A stretch of DNA of 64,000 nt from Ensifer sp. WSM1721. GTDB taxonomy: Bacteria > Pseudomonadota > Alphaproteobacteria > Rhizobiales > Rhizobiaceae. A model generated the notes under the pieces. The model saw nothing but the letters and a program-made list of their open reading frames with translations. It was not told the origin of the DNA and did no database searches. The stretch is from positions 434,001-498,000 of the forward strand of contig NZ_CP165784.1 in NCBI RefSeq assembly GCF_000513895.2. The letters run 5' to 3'. Below are positions 18,821 to 28,372 of this stretch, in pieces. A program made the position numbers and the translations under genes. Numbering within the stretch: position 1 is the stretch's first letter; the number at the start of each line of letters is the position of its first letter.

Positions 18821-19029
18821 AATTTCTATGCATAGCCGACGATATATGCCTTTTCAAATGCGATCAGCATCCCGGGCTCCAGTACATGATAGGGTCATCA
18901 GTAGACGCCCCGGGAAACGCAAGAACAATCCCGGTCGCCACTGCAGGGCCTGGTCGGGTGCTGACATCTGTCCAGCCTCGATGCTTCTTCTTTGTCGCGG
19001 GTCCGTATGGGAGTTCGGAGCCAAAACAC

Positions 19030-19300
19030 AGATGCGCGCTCGGGCGCTATCCCAATAAAATGGCTTTCCCACCCCGTCTCTCATCGACTTGCTCCATACC
19101 TTCCTTCGACCGCTCCCACGTTCCCGACGACCTTCTGCCGTGGGTAGCCACGCTGCCACGGCCGAAGCCTTGTAGTGACCGCCTCTCGTCATCAGAGCCC
19201 AAACGATGCAGGCGATCTTGTTGGCAAGGGCAACGGTCACGAGCATGCGTGGCTTTCGGGCGAGCATGCGCCCAAGCCACGACCCGTTAGGAGCTCGACA
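19030..19300 (-). pseudogene. IS110-family transposase 3' remnant
   Basis: The minus-strand frame reads WLGRMLARKPRMLVTVALAN, then KIACIVWALM and GGHYKAS, the standard C-terminal end of IS110/IS116/IS902 transposases. It is followed by GRRERGSGRRKVWSK, as in one IS110 subgroup. The N-terminal DEDD domain is absent, so it is a fragment. Confidence 0.7.
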
Positions 19301-19559
19301 CCGGCCCGCATGGCCGACCTGCGCTGGCTCCGATGATCAAAAGGCGGCGTAGAGTTCGCCCGTCCATTTTCGATGTCGCGCCAAGCTTCAGCCTCCAGTC
19401 GATCGCTGCAACGACCGGGCACTAACGGCCCAATGCGCGACGGGAGATTTCTTGTGCTGGCGGACCTCAACATTCGCCAGCTATTAACTGGAACATACAA
19501 TGCCCACACCGCCCCCTTGCTTGAGCCATTTGCGATATTTGCGGTGCAGTCTCGACGCA

Positions 19560-19735
19560 AGCCGCGTCATTGGTCGGATGAAGAAGGCCGCCCGCATCGA
19601 GCAGACCGTCGGCAAGATCGCAAGATCAAGCGATTCAAGCGCATCGCCCTACGCGTCGAGAAAACAAAGTGAAACTTTGCATCCTTCGTCGCTCTCGCCG
19701 CCGCCTTCTTGGTCCAATCCGTCCACACGGCCTGG
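19560..19735 (+). pseudogene. IS5-type transposase 3' remnant
   Basis: A plus-strand reading with one frame change gives IKRFKRIALRVEKTK and FASFVALAAAFLVQSVHTA, the typical C-terminal end of IS5/IS1031-group transposases (RxALRxEKTxxNFxxFVALA). The remainder of the element is gone. Confidence 0.6.
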
Positions 19736-19765
19736 AAGATCTCGTCAGTGGCTAACGCCAGGATG

Positions 19766-20899
19766 TTATCGCTCTAGCACCGGAGCCAGGACTGCAGCCA
19801 GCAGGGCGAATAGTCCAACCATAAAAAAACAGACGCGCATTGTGGTTGCCTCCGCGAGCAGTCCAATTGCAGGGGGGCCCAACATCATTGCGCCATATGC
19901 GAAAGTTGCGACGGAAGCGATGGCTTGGCCGGCCGGCACTATCGGATCCGCCGCTGCGCGACTGAAGGCTAGGGGAAGGATGGCTGCATAGCCGACCCCC
20001 ATCAGCACGAAGCCGATCAAAACCAATGGCAAATTGTCGCCGGCAACGATCAGCAAGATGCCGAAGGTGGCCGAGAAACCACTCGACCGTGTGACAGCCG
20101 CTGGCCCCAGTCGCGTGACCAGCGAATCCACATTGAGTCTCATGATCACCATGGCGACAGAAAAGCCCGCGTAGCCCAAGGTAGCATACGCCTCTCCGGT
20201 CCCGACTATGTCATGCAAATAGACTGCGCTCCAGTCGGCAGCTGTGCCCTCGCCCAGTCCAGACGCGAGAGCGATCAGACCCACAAGCAAAAGAGCGCTA
20301 CGAGGAAAAGCCAATCCTCCTGCACGCTTTTCACTCGTCCGGATGGTTGATTGCCAGTCGAGCAGAAGGAACGGTCCCAGTATCCCGCCGGATATCACGG
20401 CAGTAACAAGGAAATGGATGTCTACTGGAGTCTGAAAAAAAGTGGCAACATAACTGCTTGCCGCGCCCACAACAGCCCCAACGCTCCACATCGCGTGAAA
20501 CGACGACATCATTGATTGCCCCGTATGTTTTTCCACTTCGGCCGCCCAGCTGTTTACCGCTACGTCCATCGAACCGTGAGACATGCCGAAGAGCAATAGC
20601 GCGGCGCCTAGCAGCGGGATAGTCGGCGCAAGACCGAGGAACACGATAGAAACCAGAAACGCGACAGCGATCCGTCGGGTGATTTGTACCGCGCCCAATC
20701 TGTCGGACAACCTGCCGGCAACTGGGAAGGAAATCAACGCGCCTAGTCCCAGAAGCAGCAGCAACACCCCAAAGCCCGCGTCGCCAACTTGAAAGCGCGC
20801 CATCACGGCGGGAACGCGAGAAGCCCAGGTCCCAAAAAGGACTCCGTTCAATACAAACGCCGCAGCAACGCTGCGCCAGGGAGTGAGCAATGTGGACAT
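19766..20899 (-). CDS. Major facilitator superfamily transporter
   Basis: A 377-residue MFS permease with about 12 hydrophobic segments. The loop between helices 2 and 3 has the MFS signature GRLSDRLGAVQITRR, and the N-terminus (NGVLFGTWASRVPAVMARF) and SHGSMDVAVNSWAAEVEKHT block are typical of the sugar/rhizopine-like MFS group that includes MosC. Transport direction and substrate are unknown. It appears intact and is flanked by an IS5 scar and an unidentified degraded region, so no operon partner is visible. Confidence 0.85.
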   Translation of the reverse strand: MSTLLTPWRSVAAAFVLNGVLFGTWASRVPAVMARFQVGDAGFGVLLLLLGLGALISFPVAGRLSDRLGAVQITRRIAVAFLVSIVFLGLAPTIPLLGAALLLFGMSHGSMDVAVNSWAAEVEKHTGQSMMSSFHAMWSVGAVVGAASSYVATFFQTPVDIHFLVTAVISGGILGPFLLLDWQSTIRTSEKRAGGLAFPRSALLLVGLIALASGLGEGTAADWSAVYLHDIVGTGEAYATLGYAGFSVAMVIMRLNVDSLVTRLGPAAVTRSSGFSATFGILLIVAGDNLPLVLIGFVLMGVGYAAILPLAFSRAAADPIVPAGQAIASVATFAYGAMMLGPPAIGLLAEATTMRVCFFMVGLFALLAAVLAPVLER

Positions 20900-20959
20900 T
20901 TTCTGCAGAACTTCTCATGGCTGCTGACGTGGGTGATTTTAGGCTCGGTTGTATCTGGC

Positions 20960-21520
20960 CTGCTTTGCAGCATTTCAGGCGGCGCGACCCGGACAACCTG
21001 CTAACGCCTGGCCGTTCCACGCCTTGTCGGAAGCAGATAGCATCGCCACTTTGTACCGGTCGGCATCGCAGTGTGCTGATTTCAATAGCCGATCCCCTAC
21101 AGCGCTGCCGGCAATGTAGTAGCTGCCGATGACAGTGCCGTTCCATAAATGCGTACGCGATCAAATGTATGACTGGACGCGGTCCGATATATTCGGTCTT
21201 CATCCCGTTGGTTTGCGCATTGTGCACGAGAAGATTGACGCCGGTCCGGTCGGTTCTGATACGATTTCCATCGTTGTCGAAGAGCGATGAGGGGGCATGC
21301 CTCTAAGCCCAACAATAAGCATCTCGTGACACAATCTCGATCTGAATCCGAACGTCTTTGAATGGGTCACAAGGAGATCCGGCCCGGGTTTGGACTTCGC
21401 TCGCGGCTTCAGCCGGTGAAGACGGTGTACTGAGCCAGTATCCATCGTTCCTCCCAATTTCCGATTGTGCTCAAACGACCAAAGTCCCACGAAAACTAGC
21501 AAAAACGATGTACAAATCAT
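20960..21520 (-). pseudogene. Degraded coding region, possibly an MT-A70-like methyltransferase remnant
   Basis: Minus-strand frames contain HSKTFGFRSRLCHEMLIVGL then RGMPP, similar to the xxHExLLxATRGxP segment of MT-A70 adenine methyltransferases. They then run in a shifted frame through NGMKTEYIGPRPVIHLIAY. No single frame is long enough and the resemblance is short, so the assignment is tentative; degraded sequence of another family is the alternative. Confidence 0.3.
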
Positions 21521-21534
21521 TTGATTCAGATCAT
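21521..21534. promoter_or_regulatory. FixK/Fnr-type box without an obvious gene
   Basis: TTGATTCAGATCAT differs in one base from the box in front of fixN (TTGATTCAGATCAA). No intact gene starts within 150 bases on either strand, so it may be an orphan site left by deletion. Confidence 0.4.
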
Positions 21535-22130
21535 GGACTGGCCAAAAGGAGCCCCTGGTGAGGAACGTGACTTAGTCTAAGTCTACGTTGCACTGGGCCT
21601 GCTTCAGATCTGTGGGCGCATTCGGCCGCGAACTATGGCATTCGGCCGCCACAACGAAGTCTAAGGGATTGGTGTAAAGCAGCACGTGAGGGCATTGAGG
21701 AGTTTATTCCTGCGCTGTTAGTTTCGGAGCCAGGGCAAGTGCAGGCTTTAGCATCCAGTCGCCACAAATCTTGCACTGCGCGATTTCCCTGAACCGGTGG
21801 GAGACGCGTATGATAGCCACCGTTGCGACATAAGAGGTCGCTAGAAGCCACTGAAGTGGTGGCAGCTGCGTTTGGCGAGCCTCCTTTGCGGCACCGACGG
21901 GCGGAATTTGGTGCTGGCTACGTGGTACGGTTGGAGCTAAGCCGTAGCAGGTGATCTTCGATCGCCACATCTCCTGGCGCGCCCTCGTCTTCATGTTCCA
22001 GAGTCCTGACAGGCACCGTTGCGAAAACTGGCGAGTTCGCGACCTGAATTGTTCGGTTCAGTACCACATGCGCTTTCAATCAAACCCCAATAACAGGTAG
22101 AATACAGATTTTGCGGCTCTTCCCTTAGTC
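21535..22130. other. Region upstream of the secreted protease-like gene
   Basis: It holds a minus-strand open frame of 96 codons at 21704-21994 with a CKICGDWML motif, but no recognisable family or good start. The last ~100 bases are the upstream region of the sigma-54 promoter at 22131. A near-match NifA site (TGT-N10-ACC) lies at 22050-22065. Confidence 0.45.
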
Positions 22131-22145
22131 TGGCACGTTTTTTGC
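22131..22145 (+). promoter_or_regulatory. -24/-12 (RpoN) promoter
   Basis: TGGCAC-N5-TTGC matches the sigma-54 consensus exactly. The -12 GC is 36 bases before the ATG at 22181, leaving room for a TAGGAGCG ribosome site. An imperfect NifA site (TGT-N10-ACC) lies 66 bases upstream of the -24 element. Confidence 0.82.
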
Positions 22146-22180
22146 CGCGTCTTATCGCGAGCCGGTAGGAGCGACACCAA

Positions 22181-23143
22181 ATGAACGAAACCGCGACCAC
22201 AATGTACGCCTGCACGACGGCGATAGTGCTTTGCGCCAATTGTCTTTTAGCTGCGCCCACAGTCGACCTAGGCGGCGGCAATCATGGGTCATCCGCGTTG
22301 CAGATGCTGGCAGCTGACGTATCCAGTTTCGATAAATTTATAGTACGCAGCCCGCCGAAATCGCTCGGTTTGGATCCGTTCTACGCGAAATACGCTGACG
22401 CAGAAGGAATACCGGTTATCTCGTCCGAGAAGGTTCCAGACACGGCACTCTTGATTGCCCGTGACATCGTCGTTTACATGTTGTCAGAACGGCGTGATGT
22501 CCGCGATGCTATGATCCGGGCTGACGGGCGGGTGGGCGTCATGGCAATTGATGAGACGACCACTGACATTCCCGAACAGCGGGATTTGAAGAAGCCGGCC
22601 CCCGAAGATCCGCGACTCACGCCTGGCGAACGGCGGAATTACGCCAATACGATCGGCAAGATGACGGACCGGGAATACTGGGCGCAGCGGGCGCGCGGCC
22701 TGGGCGGGCTCTACACGACGGGCGCCGCCGAGAATTTGATGGCCGTGCCGGGAACGCGGTATTACGGAGGCAACATCCTTGTTCATGAGTTCTCGCATAA
22801 TATGTTCAACACACTCCGCAAGGTGGATTCTGAACTCGTTGCACGTGTCGAGCAGGCCTACACTCGCGCCAAAAAGAAGGGCTTGTGGGCGTGTGCGTAT
22901 ATGGAGAACAATGTCGACGAGTACTGGGCTGAAGGCACCCGATATTGGTTTAATACGAATATGGCCTACCGCCGTGGCGACATCACAATTGTCACATCGG
23001 AGGACTTCAAGGCTCACGATCCAGAACTCTACAATATCATGGCTGAAGTCTATCGTCATGACCACCATATTTTGGCGGATGCCTTTTACCAACACCCCGC
23101 ACAGTCACAGGTAAAGCCGGTCGACCCCGAACACGGCTGCTGA
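22181..23143 (+). CDS. Secreted zinc-metalloprotease-like protein, sigma-54 controlled
   Basis: A 320-residue protein with a plausible cleavable signal peptide (hydrophobic residues ~8-24, ending CLLAAP). The C-terminal half has a zincin motif, HEFSH at residues 202-206. It is followed about 45 residues later by NVDEYWAEG, whose glutamate could be the third zinc ligand as in gluzincins, and by TRYWFNTNMAYRRGD. This suggests a periplasmic or secreted peptidase acting outside the cytoplasm; the substrate is unknown. It has its own consensus -24/-12 promoter and a TAGGAG site, so expression during nitrogen fixation is likely. It ends just before an IS110 scar next to the nodA nod box. I do not recognise a named gene. 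Confidence 0.7.
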   Translation: MNETATTMYACTTAIVLCANCLLAAPTVDLGGGNHGSSALQMLAADVSSFDKFIVRSPPKSLGLDPFYAKYADAEGIPVISSEKVPDTALLIARDIVVYMLSERRDVRDAMIRADGRVGVMAIDETTTDIPEQRDLKKPAPEDPRLTPGERRNYANTIGKMTDREYWAQRARGLGGLYTTGAAENLMAVPGTRYYGGNILVHEFSHNMFNTLRKVDSELVARVEQAYTRAKKKGLWACAYMENNVDEYWAEGTRYWFNTNMAYRRGDITIVTSEDFKAHDPELYNIMAEVYRHDHHILADAFYQHPAQSQVKPVDPEHGC

Positions 23144-23149
23144 TGGTCA

Positions 23150-23905
23150 AAGCGAAGAGTGCGTCTTGAACCAGCGCGTACTCGCCGCGCCTCGATCGTC
23201 GCGGGAGAAGGCGAGGCCGTTTGGTTAGGTCGGTGATCGCTGAAGCCGCGGCGACGGCGCCGGAGATCCGCATCGCTCAACCACTCCGACAAGGTGCACC
23301 GTGTGTGACCGGCGCGGGCGGGTCGGCAAGACGGCACCTCCATAATGAGCGGCCATTCCGGTATAGGGGCGATTGACCTGCGGATCGAAGTGACAGGCCA
23401 TCGGATATGCCATCGACGAGCTCGCGGATCCGCTTCTCGAATTTGACGGAGCCTACGGTCCCGACCTTGAGCCCAAAATTGCGCAATAGACCGCGAATGT
23501 CGGTTTCGACGGCCATTGTCTTTTCCTGCCATCGCTCGCGCGCCGTCAGCAAGGCTCGGCGCTTTTGGCTCGTCAATGTCTTCACATGCATCGGGCGGAA
23601 CAGGACGCGCATCACCTCTGCAATGCTGCGCGCGTCGTTGCGCTCGGTCTTGTTTACCTGCACCTTGAGGAACGCGTTGGCATGCCGCGTCTCGATGCAG
23701 ACTGCCGGTAATCCGGCTGCGGCCAAACCTTCAAAAAGACTTGCGACAATTGGCCGGCCTCAAGCCCGACCGAAAAGATCGGTGCACTATGGTACGCGGC
23801 CGGCGCCTTGCTGCACAGATTGATGTCGGCAACTCGCGGCCGTGCTCGCCCTTTGACCGTGGCCAAGTAATCAACCGACTGCTGCGTACTTCCATGGCGT
23901 GGATT
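23150..23905 (-). pseudogene. IS110-family transposase remnant
   Basis: Minus-strand frames give, in order, GLEAGQLSQVFLKVWPQP, then LPAVCIETRHANAFLKVQVN, TERNDARSIAEVMRV, FRPMHVKTLTSQKRRALLTA and VETDIRGLLRNFGLKVGTVG, a DEDD IS110 transposase. At least two frame changes are needed, and the C-terminal catalytic part is scrambled. It lies between the protease-like gene and the nod box and is dead. Confidence 0.75.
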
Positions 23906-23936
23906 GGTGTCATCCAAACAATCGATTTTACGAATT
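23889..23936 (+). promoter_or_regulatory. Nod box of the nodABCSIJ operon
   Basis: TTCCATGGCGTGGATTGG followed by GTCATCCAAACAATCGATTT and TACGAATT is a clear NodD-binding box, about 110 bases before the nodA start on the same strand. Confidence 0.93.
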
Positions 23937-24042
23937 CGCGGAGCTGCTGCATTTGAAAAGCATTACTTTTGACGAACGTCAAATGGACCGACCGTGGCCG
24001 CATTGGGTACGCGTCTCCAGAGACAGAAATAGGAGGTCTTTC

Positions 24043-24633
24043 GTGCGCTCTCAGGTGCGATGGACGCTGCGCTGGGAAAGTGAGTTGCAGCTCGACGACC
24101 ATGTCGAACTCGCAACCTTCTTTCGCAAGACTTATGGACCGACTGGCGCCTTTAACGCAAAACCATTCGAAGGCAGCCGGAGCTGGGCCGGAGCCAGGCC
24201 TGAGCTGCGAGCAATCGGCCACGACTCAAACGGTGTAGCGGCTCACATCGGCTTGCTGCGTCGGTTCATCAAGGTTGGTGAGGTCGAGTTGCTAGTGGCT
24301 GAGCTGGGATTATATGGAGTACGACCGGACCTTGAGGGGCTTGGTATCAGCCACTCGCTTCGCGTCATGTATCCAGTATTGCAGCAACTTCGTGTCCCAT
24401 TCGGTTTCGGTGCGGTTCGGCACGCGTTGCAAAAGCACGTGGAAAGGTTCGGCCGACACTTTCCTGCGACCGTTCTGTCGGGGGTTCGCGTGCGGTCCAC
24501 GCTACCAGATGCGCGTCTCGACCTGCCGCCCACGCGCTTGGAAGACGTACTCGTCGTCGTTTTGCCGGTTGGATCGGCCATGTCTGATTGGCCGACCGCC
24601 ACGCTTATTGACCGGAACGGGCCAGAGCTGTGA
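24043..24633 (+). CDS. nodA: NodA N-acyltransferase
   Basis: A 196-residue protein, the usual NodA length. NodA transfers a fatty acid to the free amino group of the deacetylated chitin oligomer in Nod-factor synthesis. The N-terminus [19 protein letters not shown] and the blocks [20 protein letters not shown] and [17 protein letters not shown] are characteristic. The start is a GTG at 24043 with AGGAGGT 6-7 bases ahead; the frame continues upstream into the nod-box leader but without family sequence. Its stop overlaps the nodB ATG by four bases. Confidence 0.97.
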   Translation: MRSQVRWTLRWESELQLDDHVELATFFRKTYGPTGAFNAKPFEGSRSWAGARPELRAIGHDSNGVAAHIGLLRRFIKVGEVELLVAELGLYGVRPDLEGLGISHSLRVMYPVLQQLRVPFGFGAVRHALQKHVERFGRHFPATVLSGVRVRSTLPDARLDLPPTRLEDVLVVVLPVGSAMSDWPTATLIDRNGPEL

Positions 24634-25289
24634 CGCACTTTGACTGCTTATCAAGAGTGCAAAGCACGTGCAGCAACAGCACTGCTGATCGCAACGTTTA
24701 TCTGACGTTTGACGATGGTCCTAATCCGCTTTGCACACCGGAAATCCTGGACGTGCTGGAAAAACACCGCGTGCCGGCGACATTCTTCGTTATCGGCGCC
24801 TACGCGGCAGAACAGCCGCAACTAATCCGGCGAATGATTGCAGAAGGGCACGAAATCGCAAACCACACGATGACTCATCCAGATCTGTCCAGATACGGAC
24901 CCAGCGATGTGCGCCATGAAATACTTGAGGCGAATAGGGTCATTAGGATGGTCTGCCCGCAGGCGTCGGTCCGGCATGTGCGCGCCCCCTATGGTATCTG
25001 GACCGAAGAGGTGCTTACTACTTCGGCGGGCGTTGGACTGGCGCCCCTTCACTGGTCGGTAGACCCGCGGGACTGGTCTCGGCCCGGCGTTGACGCGATT
25101 GTCGATGCGGTGCTTGCCTCTGTCCAGCCGGGCGCAATTGTGCTTTTGCACGATGGATGCCCTCCCGACGAGGTCAGGCCGGGCACTGAGGACAGTCTGC
25201 GCGACCAAACCGTTACTGCGCTGTCCCGCCTTATTCCAGCGTTACACGAGCGCGGATTTGGAATCCGCTCGCTTCCTCAACATCCCTGA
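24630..25289 (+). CDS. nodB: NodB chitooligosaccharide deacetylase
   Basis: A 219-residue polysaccharide deacetylase (carbohydrate esterase 4) that removes the N-acetyl group from the non-reducing-end glucosamine. The metal/catalytic motifs are present: TFDDGPN near residue 28 and [10 protein letters not shown] near residue 78, plus RAPYG and the late LHDG. It is translationally coupled to nodA by an ATGA overlap and sits 15 bases before nodC. Confidence 0.97.
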   Translation: MTHFDCLSRVQSTCSNSTADRNVYLTFDDGPNPLCTPEILDVLEKHRVPATFFVIGAYAAEQPQLIRRMIAEGHEIANHTMTHPDLSRYGPSDVRHEILEANRVIRMVCPQASVRHVRAPYGIWTEEVLTTSAGVGLAPLHWSVDPRDWSRPGVDAIVDAVLASVQPGAIVLLHDGCPPDEVRPGTEDSLRDQTVTALSRLIPALHERGFGIRSLPQHP

Positions 25290-25304
25290 ACAAAGTGACA
25301 TCCC

Positions 25305-26651
25305 ATGGACCTGCTTAACGCAATCGGCATTGGCGCTGTCTCCTGTTATGCGCTGCTCTCCACTGCTTATAAAAGCATGCAGACATTGTATGCTCGGCCG
25401 AAAGACCACTCATCGGCTTCGGAGGACTTCGCGTTTGTGCCAAGCGTGGACATCATTGTCCCCTGCTACAACGAAGACCCACACACGTTCTCCGAGTGCC
25501 TGGCTTCCATTGCAAATCAGGACTACGCCGGAAAACTGCGCGTCTACGTGGTTGATGACGGTTCTGCTAATCGCGAGAAATTGGAACGTGTACACCACGC
25601 CTATGCGGGGGATCCGCGGTTCAACTTCATTCTGCTCCGCGAGAATGTCGGAAAGCGCAAGGCTCAGATCGCTGCGATACGCCGGTCATCTGGAGATTTG
25701 GTGCTCAACGTCGACTCGGATTCGACACTAGCGTCCGACGTCGTCACTAAGCTCGCGCTGAAGATGCAAAATCCGGAGATCGGCGCAGCCATGGGTCAAT
25801 TGACCGCTAGCAACCGAAACCACACTTGGTTGACTCGGTTAATTGACATGGAGTACTGGCTCGCTTGCAACGAGGAGCGTGCGGCACAGGCTCGCTTCGG
25901 TGCCGTTATGTGCTGCTGCGGCCCATGTGCCATGTACCGACGGTCTGCTCTCCTGTTGCTACTTGACCAGTACGAGTCGCAATTTTTCCGGGGCAAGCCA
26001 AGCGACTTCGGTGAGGATCGCCACCTCACAATTCTGATGTTGAAAGCAGGTTTTCGAACCGACTACGTTCCGGACGCGATAGCAGCAACCGTCGTCCCGG
26101 ATAGGATGGGACCGTATCTGCGCCAACAACTCCGCTGGGCACGGAGCACTTTCCGCGACACTTTGCTTGCGCTGCGACTACTACCGGGTCTCGATCACTA
26201 TATCACGTTGGACGTGATCGGCCAAAATCTCGGACCGCTACTTCTCGCGCTCGCGGTCCTAGCGGGAGTCTTGCAGGTCGCGCTGACAGCTACAGTGCCT
26301 TTATGGACAGTCATGATGATTGCCTCCATGACCATGATCCGCTGCGGCGTGGCCGCCTTCCGTGCTCGCCAACTTCGATTTCTGGCCTTCTCTTTGCACA
26401 CGCCCATCAACCTGTTTTTCTTACTTCCTTTGAAGGCCTACGCCTTGTGCACTTTGAGCAATAGCGATTGGCTGTCGCGCAGCTCTCCTGCGAACGTGAC
26501 AGCCGCAGGTGGAGAAGGGGTCTTCGTTCCACACCCGACGACCGAAGCGAGCGCTGGAGGAACGTCGGGAAATGCCGCGCCGCTTCGGAGACTGAATCTT
26601 GCAAGGGACTCTTCAACCGTGACACCTGCCGGTGTCTACAGCGACGACTGA
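25305..26651 (+). CDS. nodC: NodC chitooligosaccharide synthase
   Basis: A 448-residue membrane glycosyltransferase (family GT2) that builds the chitin backbone of the Nod factor. The catalytic motifs are visible: VDDGSAN, VDSDS, GEDRHLT and QQLRWARS. Hydrophobic segments lie at the N-terminus and in the C-terminal third (LGPLLLALAVLAGVLQVAL and following). The C-terminal tail after LSRSS is long and polar, as in several Ensifer NodC proteins. Complete and in operon order. Confidence 0.97.
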   Translation: MDLLNAIGIGAVSCYALLSTAYKSMQTLYARPKDHSSASEDFAFVPSVDIIVPCYNEDPHTFSECLASIANQDYAGKLRVYVVDDGSANREKLERVHHAYAGDPRFNFILLRENVGKRKAQIAAIRRSSGDLVLNVDSDSTLASDVVTKLALKMQNPEIGAAMGQLTASNRNHTWLTRLIDMEYWLACNEERAAQARFGAVMCCCGPCAMYRRSALLLLLDQYESQFFRGKPSDFGEDRHLTILMLKAGFRTDYVPDAIAATVVPDRMGPYLRQQLRWARSTFRDTLLALRLLPGLDHYITLDVIGQNLGPLLLALAVLAGVLQVALTATVPLWTVMMIASMTMIRCGVAAFRARQLRFLAFSLHTPINLFFLLPLKAYALCTLSNSDWLSRSSPANVTAAGGEGVFVPHPTTEASAGGTSGNAAPLRRLNLARDSSTVTPAGVYSDD

Positions 26652-26681
26652 TCATGCACGTCGTCACTCGGAGGGCGAATT

Positions 26682-27278
26682 TTGACGCAGGTCAACAACT
26701 ACCAATTACTGCAAAGTGAGTTGGCGGCGGAGGACCCGTGGCGGCTCGACGGCAATGAGTTCGAGCGGGAGCGGCATACGCAGATGCTTCGGCTGTCGCT
26801 TTCCCAAGGTCCCATCACAAACGCACTCGAAGTCGGGTGCGCGGCCGGCGCATTCACGAAAAAACTAGCGCCTCATTGCAAGCGGCTCACTGTGATTGAT
26901 GTTGTGCCGCAAGCGATTGCTCGAACGAGACACCGGATGAAGGAGTCGTCACACATCAGTTGGATAGTCGCTGACGTTCAACAGTTCTCGACTAAGCAGC
27001 TCTTCGATCTGATCGTCGTAGCCGAAGTTCTCTACTACCTTGAGGATGTCGACGCGATGCGTGGCGCCGTTCGTAACCTGGTGAGCATGCTTGTGCCAGG
27101 TGGGCACCTGGTTTTCGGATCGGCCCGCGATGCAAACTGCCGGCGCTGGGGCCACGTTGCTGGTGCTGAGACCGTCATGGCAATGCTGAACGAAATGTTG
27201 ATCGAGGCGGAGCGGCTTGATTGCCGGGGTGGGTCGGCCAACGAGGACTGTTTGCTCGCCCGTTTTCGGAAACTCTAA
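26682..27278 (+). CDS. nodS: NodS SAM-dependent N-methyltransferase
   Basis: A 198-residue methyltransferase that N-methylates the deacetylated glucosamine of the Nod factor. The SAM-binding motif LEVGCAAGAFTKKL is near residue 48, followed by VIDVVPQAI and the DLIVVAEVLYYL block. The start appears to be TTG at 26682 behind GGAGGG; there is no in-frame ATG that keeps the family N-terminus (DPWRLDGNEFERERH). Its presence predicts N-methylated Nod factors. Confidence 0.93.
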   Translation: MTQVNNYQLLQSELAAEDPWRLDGNEFERERHTQMLRLSLSQGPITNALEVGCAAGAFTKKLAPHCKRLTVIDVVPQAIARTRHRMKESSHISWIVADVQQFSTKQLFDLIVVAEVLYYLEDVDAMRGAVRNLVSMLVPGGHLVFGSARDANCRRWGHVAGAETVMAMLNEMLIEAERLDCRGGSANEDCLLARFRKL

Positions 27279-27303
27279 TGAATCCAAATTGCATGGAGAC
27301 ACT

Positions 27304-27450
27304 ATGCGCGTCTGTGGCATCAAGCTGACCCATGGCGGGGCGATTGCCCTTGTTGAGAATGGAAGGCTCGTGCCAATTACCATGGGCGTGGCTTCTTCCC
27401 CAGTGCAGCTGCGACCTGCAAGTGGGGACGCATTCAACACGGTAAGATGA
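27304..27450 (+). pseudogene. nodU: nodU 5' remnant
   Basis: The first ~23 codons (MRVCGIKLTHGGAIALVENG, then RLV) match the start of NodU, the ~560-residue 6-O-carbamoyltransferase of Nod factors. Homology stops at about 27372, and the frame ends 26 codons later, just before nodI. Nearly the whole gene has been removed by an internal deletion that kept the operon order. No carbamoylation from this locus is expected. Confidence 0.88.
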
Positions 27451-27454
27451 ACGC

Positions 27455-28369
27455 ATGTCAAAGCTAGCAGTCGACCTTACCGGCGTAAGCAAGAAATATC
27501 AGGACAAGGTCGTTGTCGACGACTTGTCGTTCACTGTAGCAACGGGAGAGTGCTTCGGCCTGCTGGGACCGAACGGCGCGGGCAAAAGCACGATCACGCG
27601 TATGGTTCTCGGGATGGCAGCACCGGACGCCGGCAAGATCACAGTACTCGGCATGCCCGTGCCAGCGCGCGCCCGCTTAGCGCGCGCTGGCATCGGCGTG
27701 GTCCCGCAGTTCGACAACCTTGACCACGAGTTCACGGTGCGCGAGAACCTGTTGGTGTTCGGGCGCCACTTCGGTATGAGCACACACGAGATCGAAGCGG
27801 TCATCCCGTCGCTGCTTGAGTTTGCCCGCCTTGAGAGCAAGGCAAATGCGCGCGTCTCTTCACTGTCCGGCGGCATGAAGCGGCGCCTGACGCTCGCGCG
27901 TGCGCTGATCAACGATCCGCAACTGCTTGTAATGGACGAGCCGACCACCGGCCTCGATCCCCATGCTCGCCATCTGATATGGGAGCGCCTGCGCTTGCTG
28001 CTGGCGCTGGGCAAGACAATAATTTTGACGAGCCACTTTATGGAAGAGGCCGAACGGTTATGCGACCGGCTATGCGTGCTCGATGGAGGACGCATCATCG
28101 CCGAGGGCCGCCCACATGCGCTGATCGATGAGCAGATCGGGTGCCCCGTGATCGAGATCTACGGCGGCAATCCGCATGAGCTGCGCGCGCTCATTAGTCC
28201 GTATTCGCAGCGCATCGAAGTGAGCGGCGAGACCATCTTTTGCTATGCGCCCGATCCGGAGCAGGTCCACGAGCAACTGCGCGGGCGCGCGGGTCTGCGC
28301 CTTTTGCAGCGCCCTCCAAATTTGGAGGACGTCTTCTTGCGGTTGACCGGGCGCGACATGGAGAAATGA
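27455..28369 (+). CDS. nodI: NodI, ATP-binding subunit of the Nod-factor exporter
   Basis: A 304-residue ABC ATPase with Walker [10 protein letters not shown] (residue ~38), signature LSGGMKRR, Walker [14 protein letters not shown] and the H-loop [12 protein letters not shown]. It pairs with NodJ to export lipochitooligosaccharides. The ribosome site is weak (GGTAAGATG), which may follow from the nodU deletion just upstream. nodJ starts 3 bases after its stop. Confidence 0.95.
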   Translation: MSKLAVDLTGVSKKYQDKVVVDDLSFTVATGECFGLLGPNGAGKSTITRMVLGMAAPDAGKITVLGMPVPARARLARAGIGVVPQFDNLDHEFTVRENLLVFGRHFGMSTHEIEAVIPSLLEFARLESKANARVSSLSGGMKRRLTLARALINDPQLLVMDEPTTGLDPHARHLIWERLRLLLALGKTIILTSHFMEEAERLCDRLCVLDGGRIIAEGRPHALIDEQIGCPVIEIYGGNPHELRALISPYSQRIEVSGETIFCYAPDPEQVHEQLRGRAGLRLLQRPPNLEDVFLRLTGRDMEK

Positions 28370-28372
28370 ACA

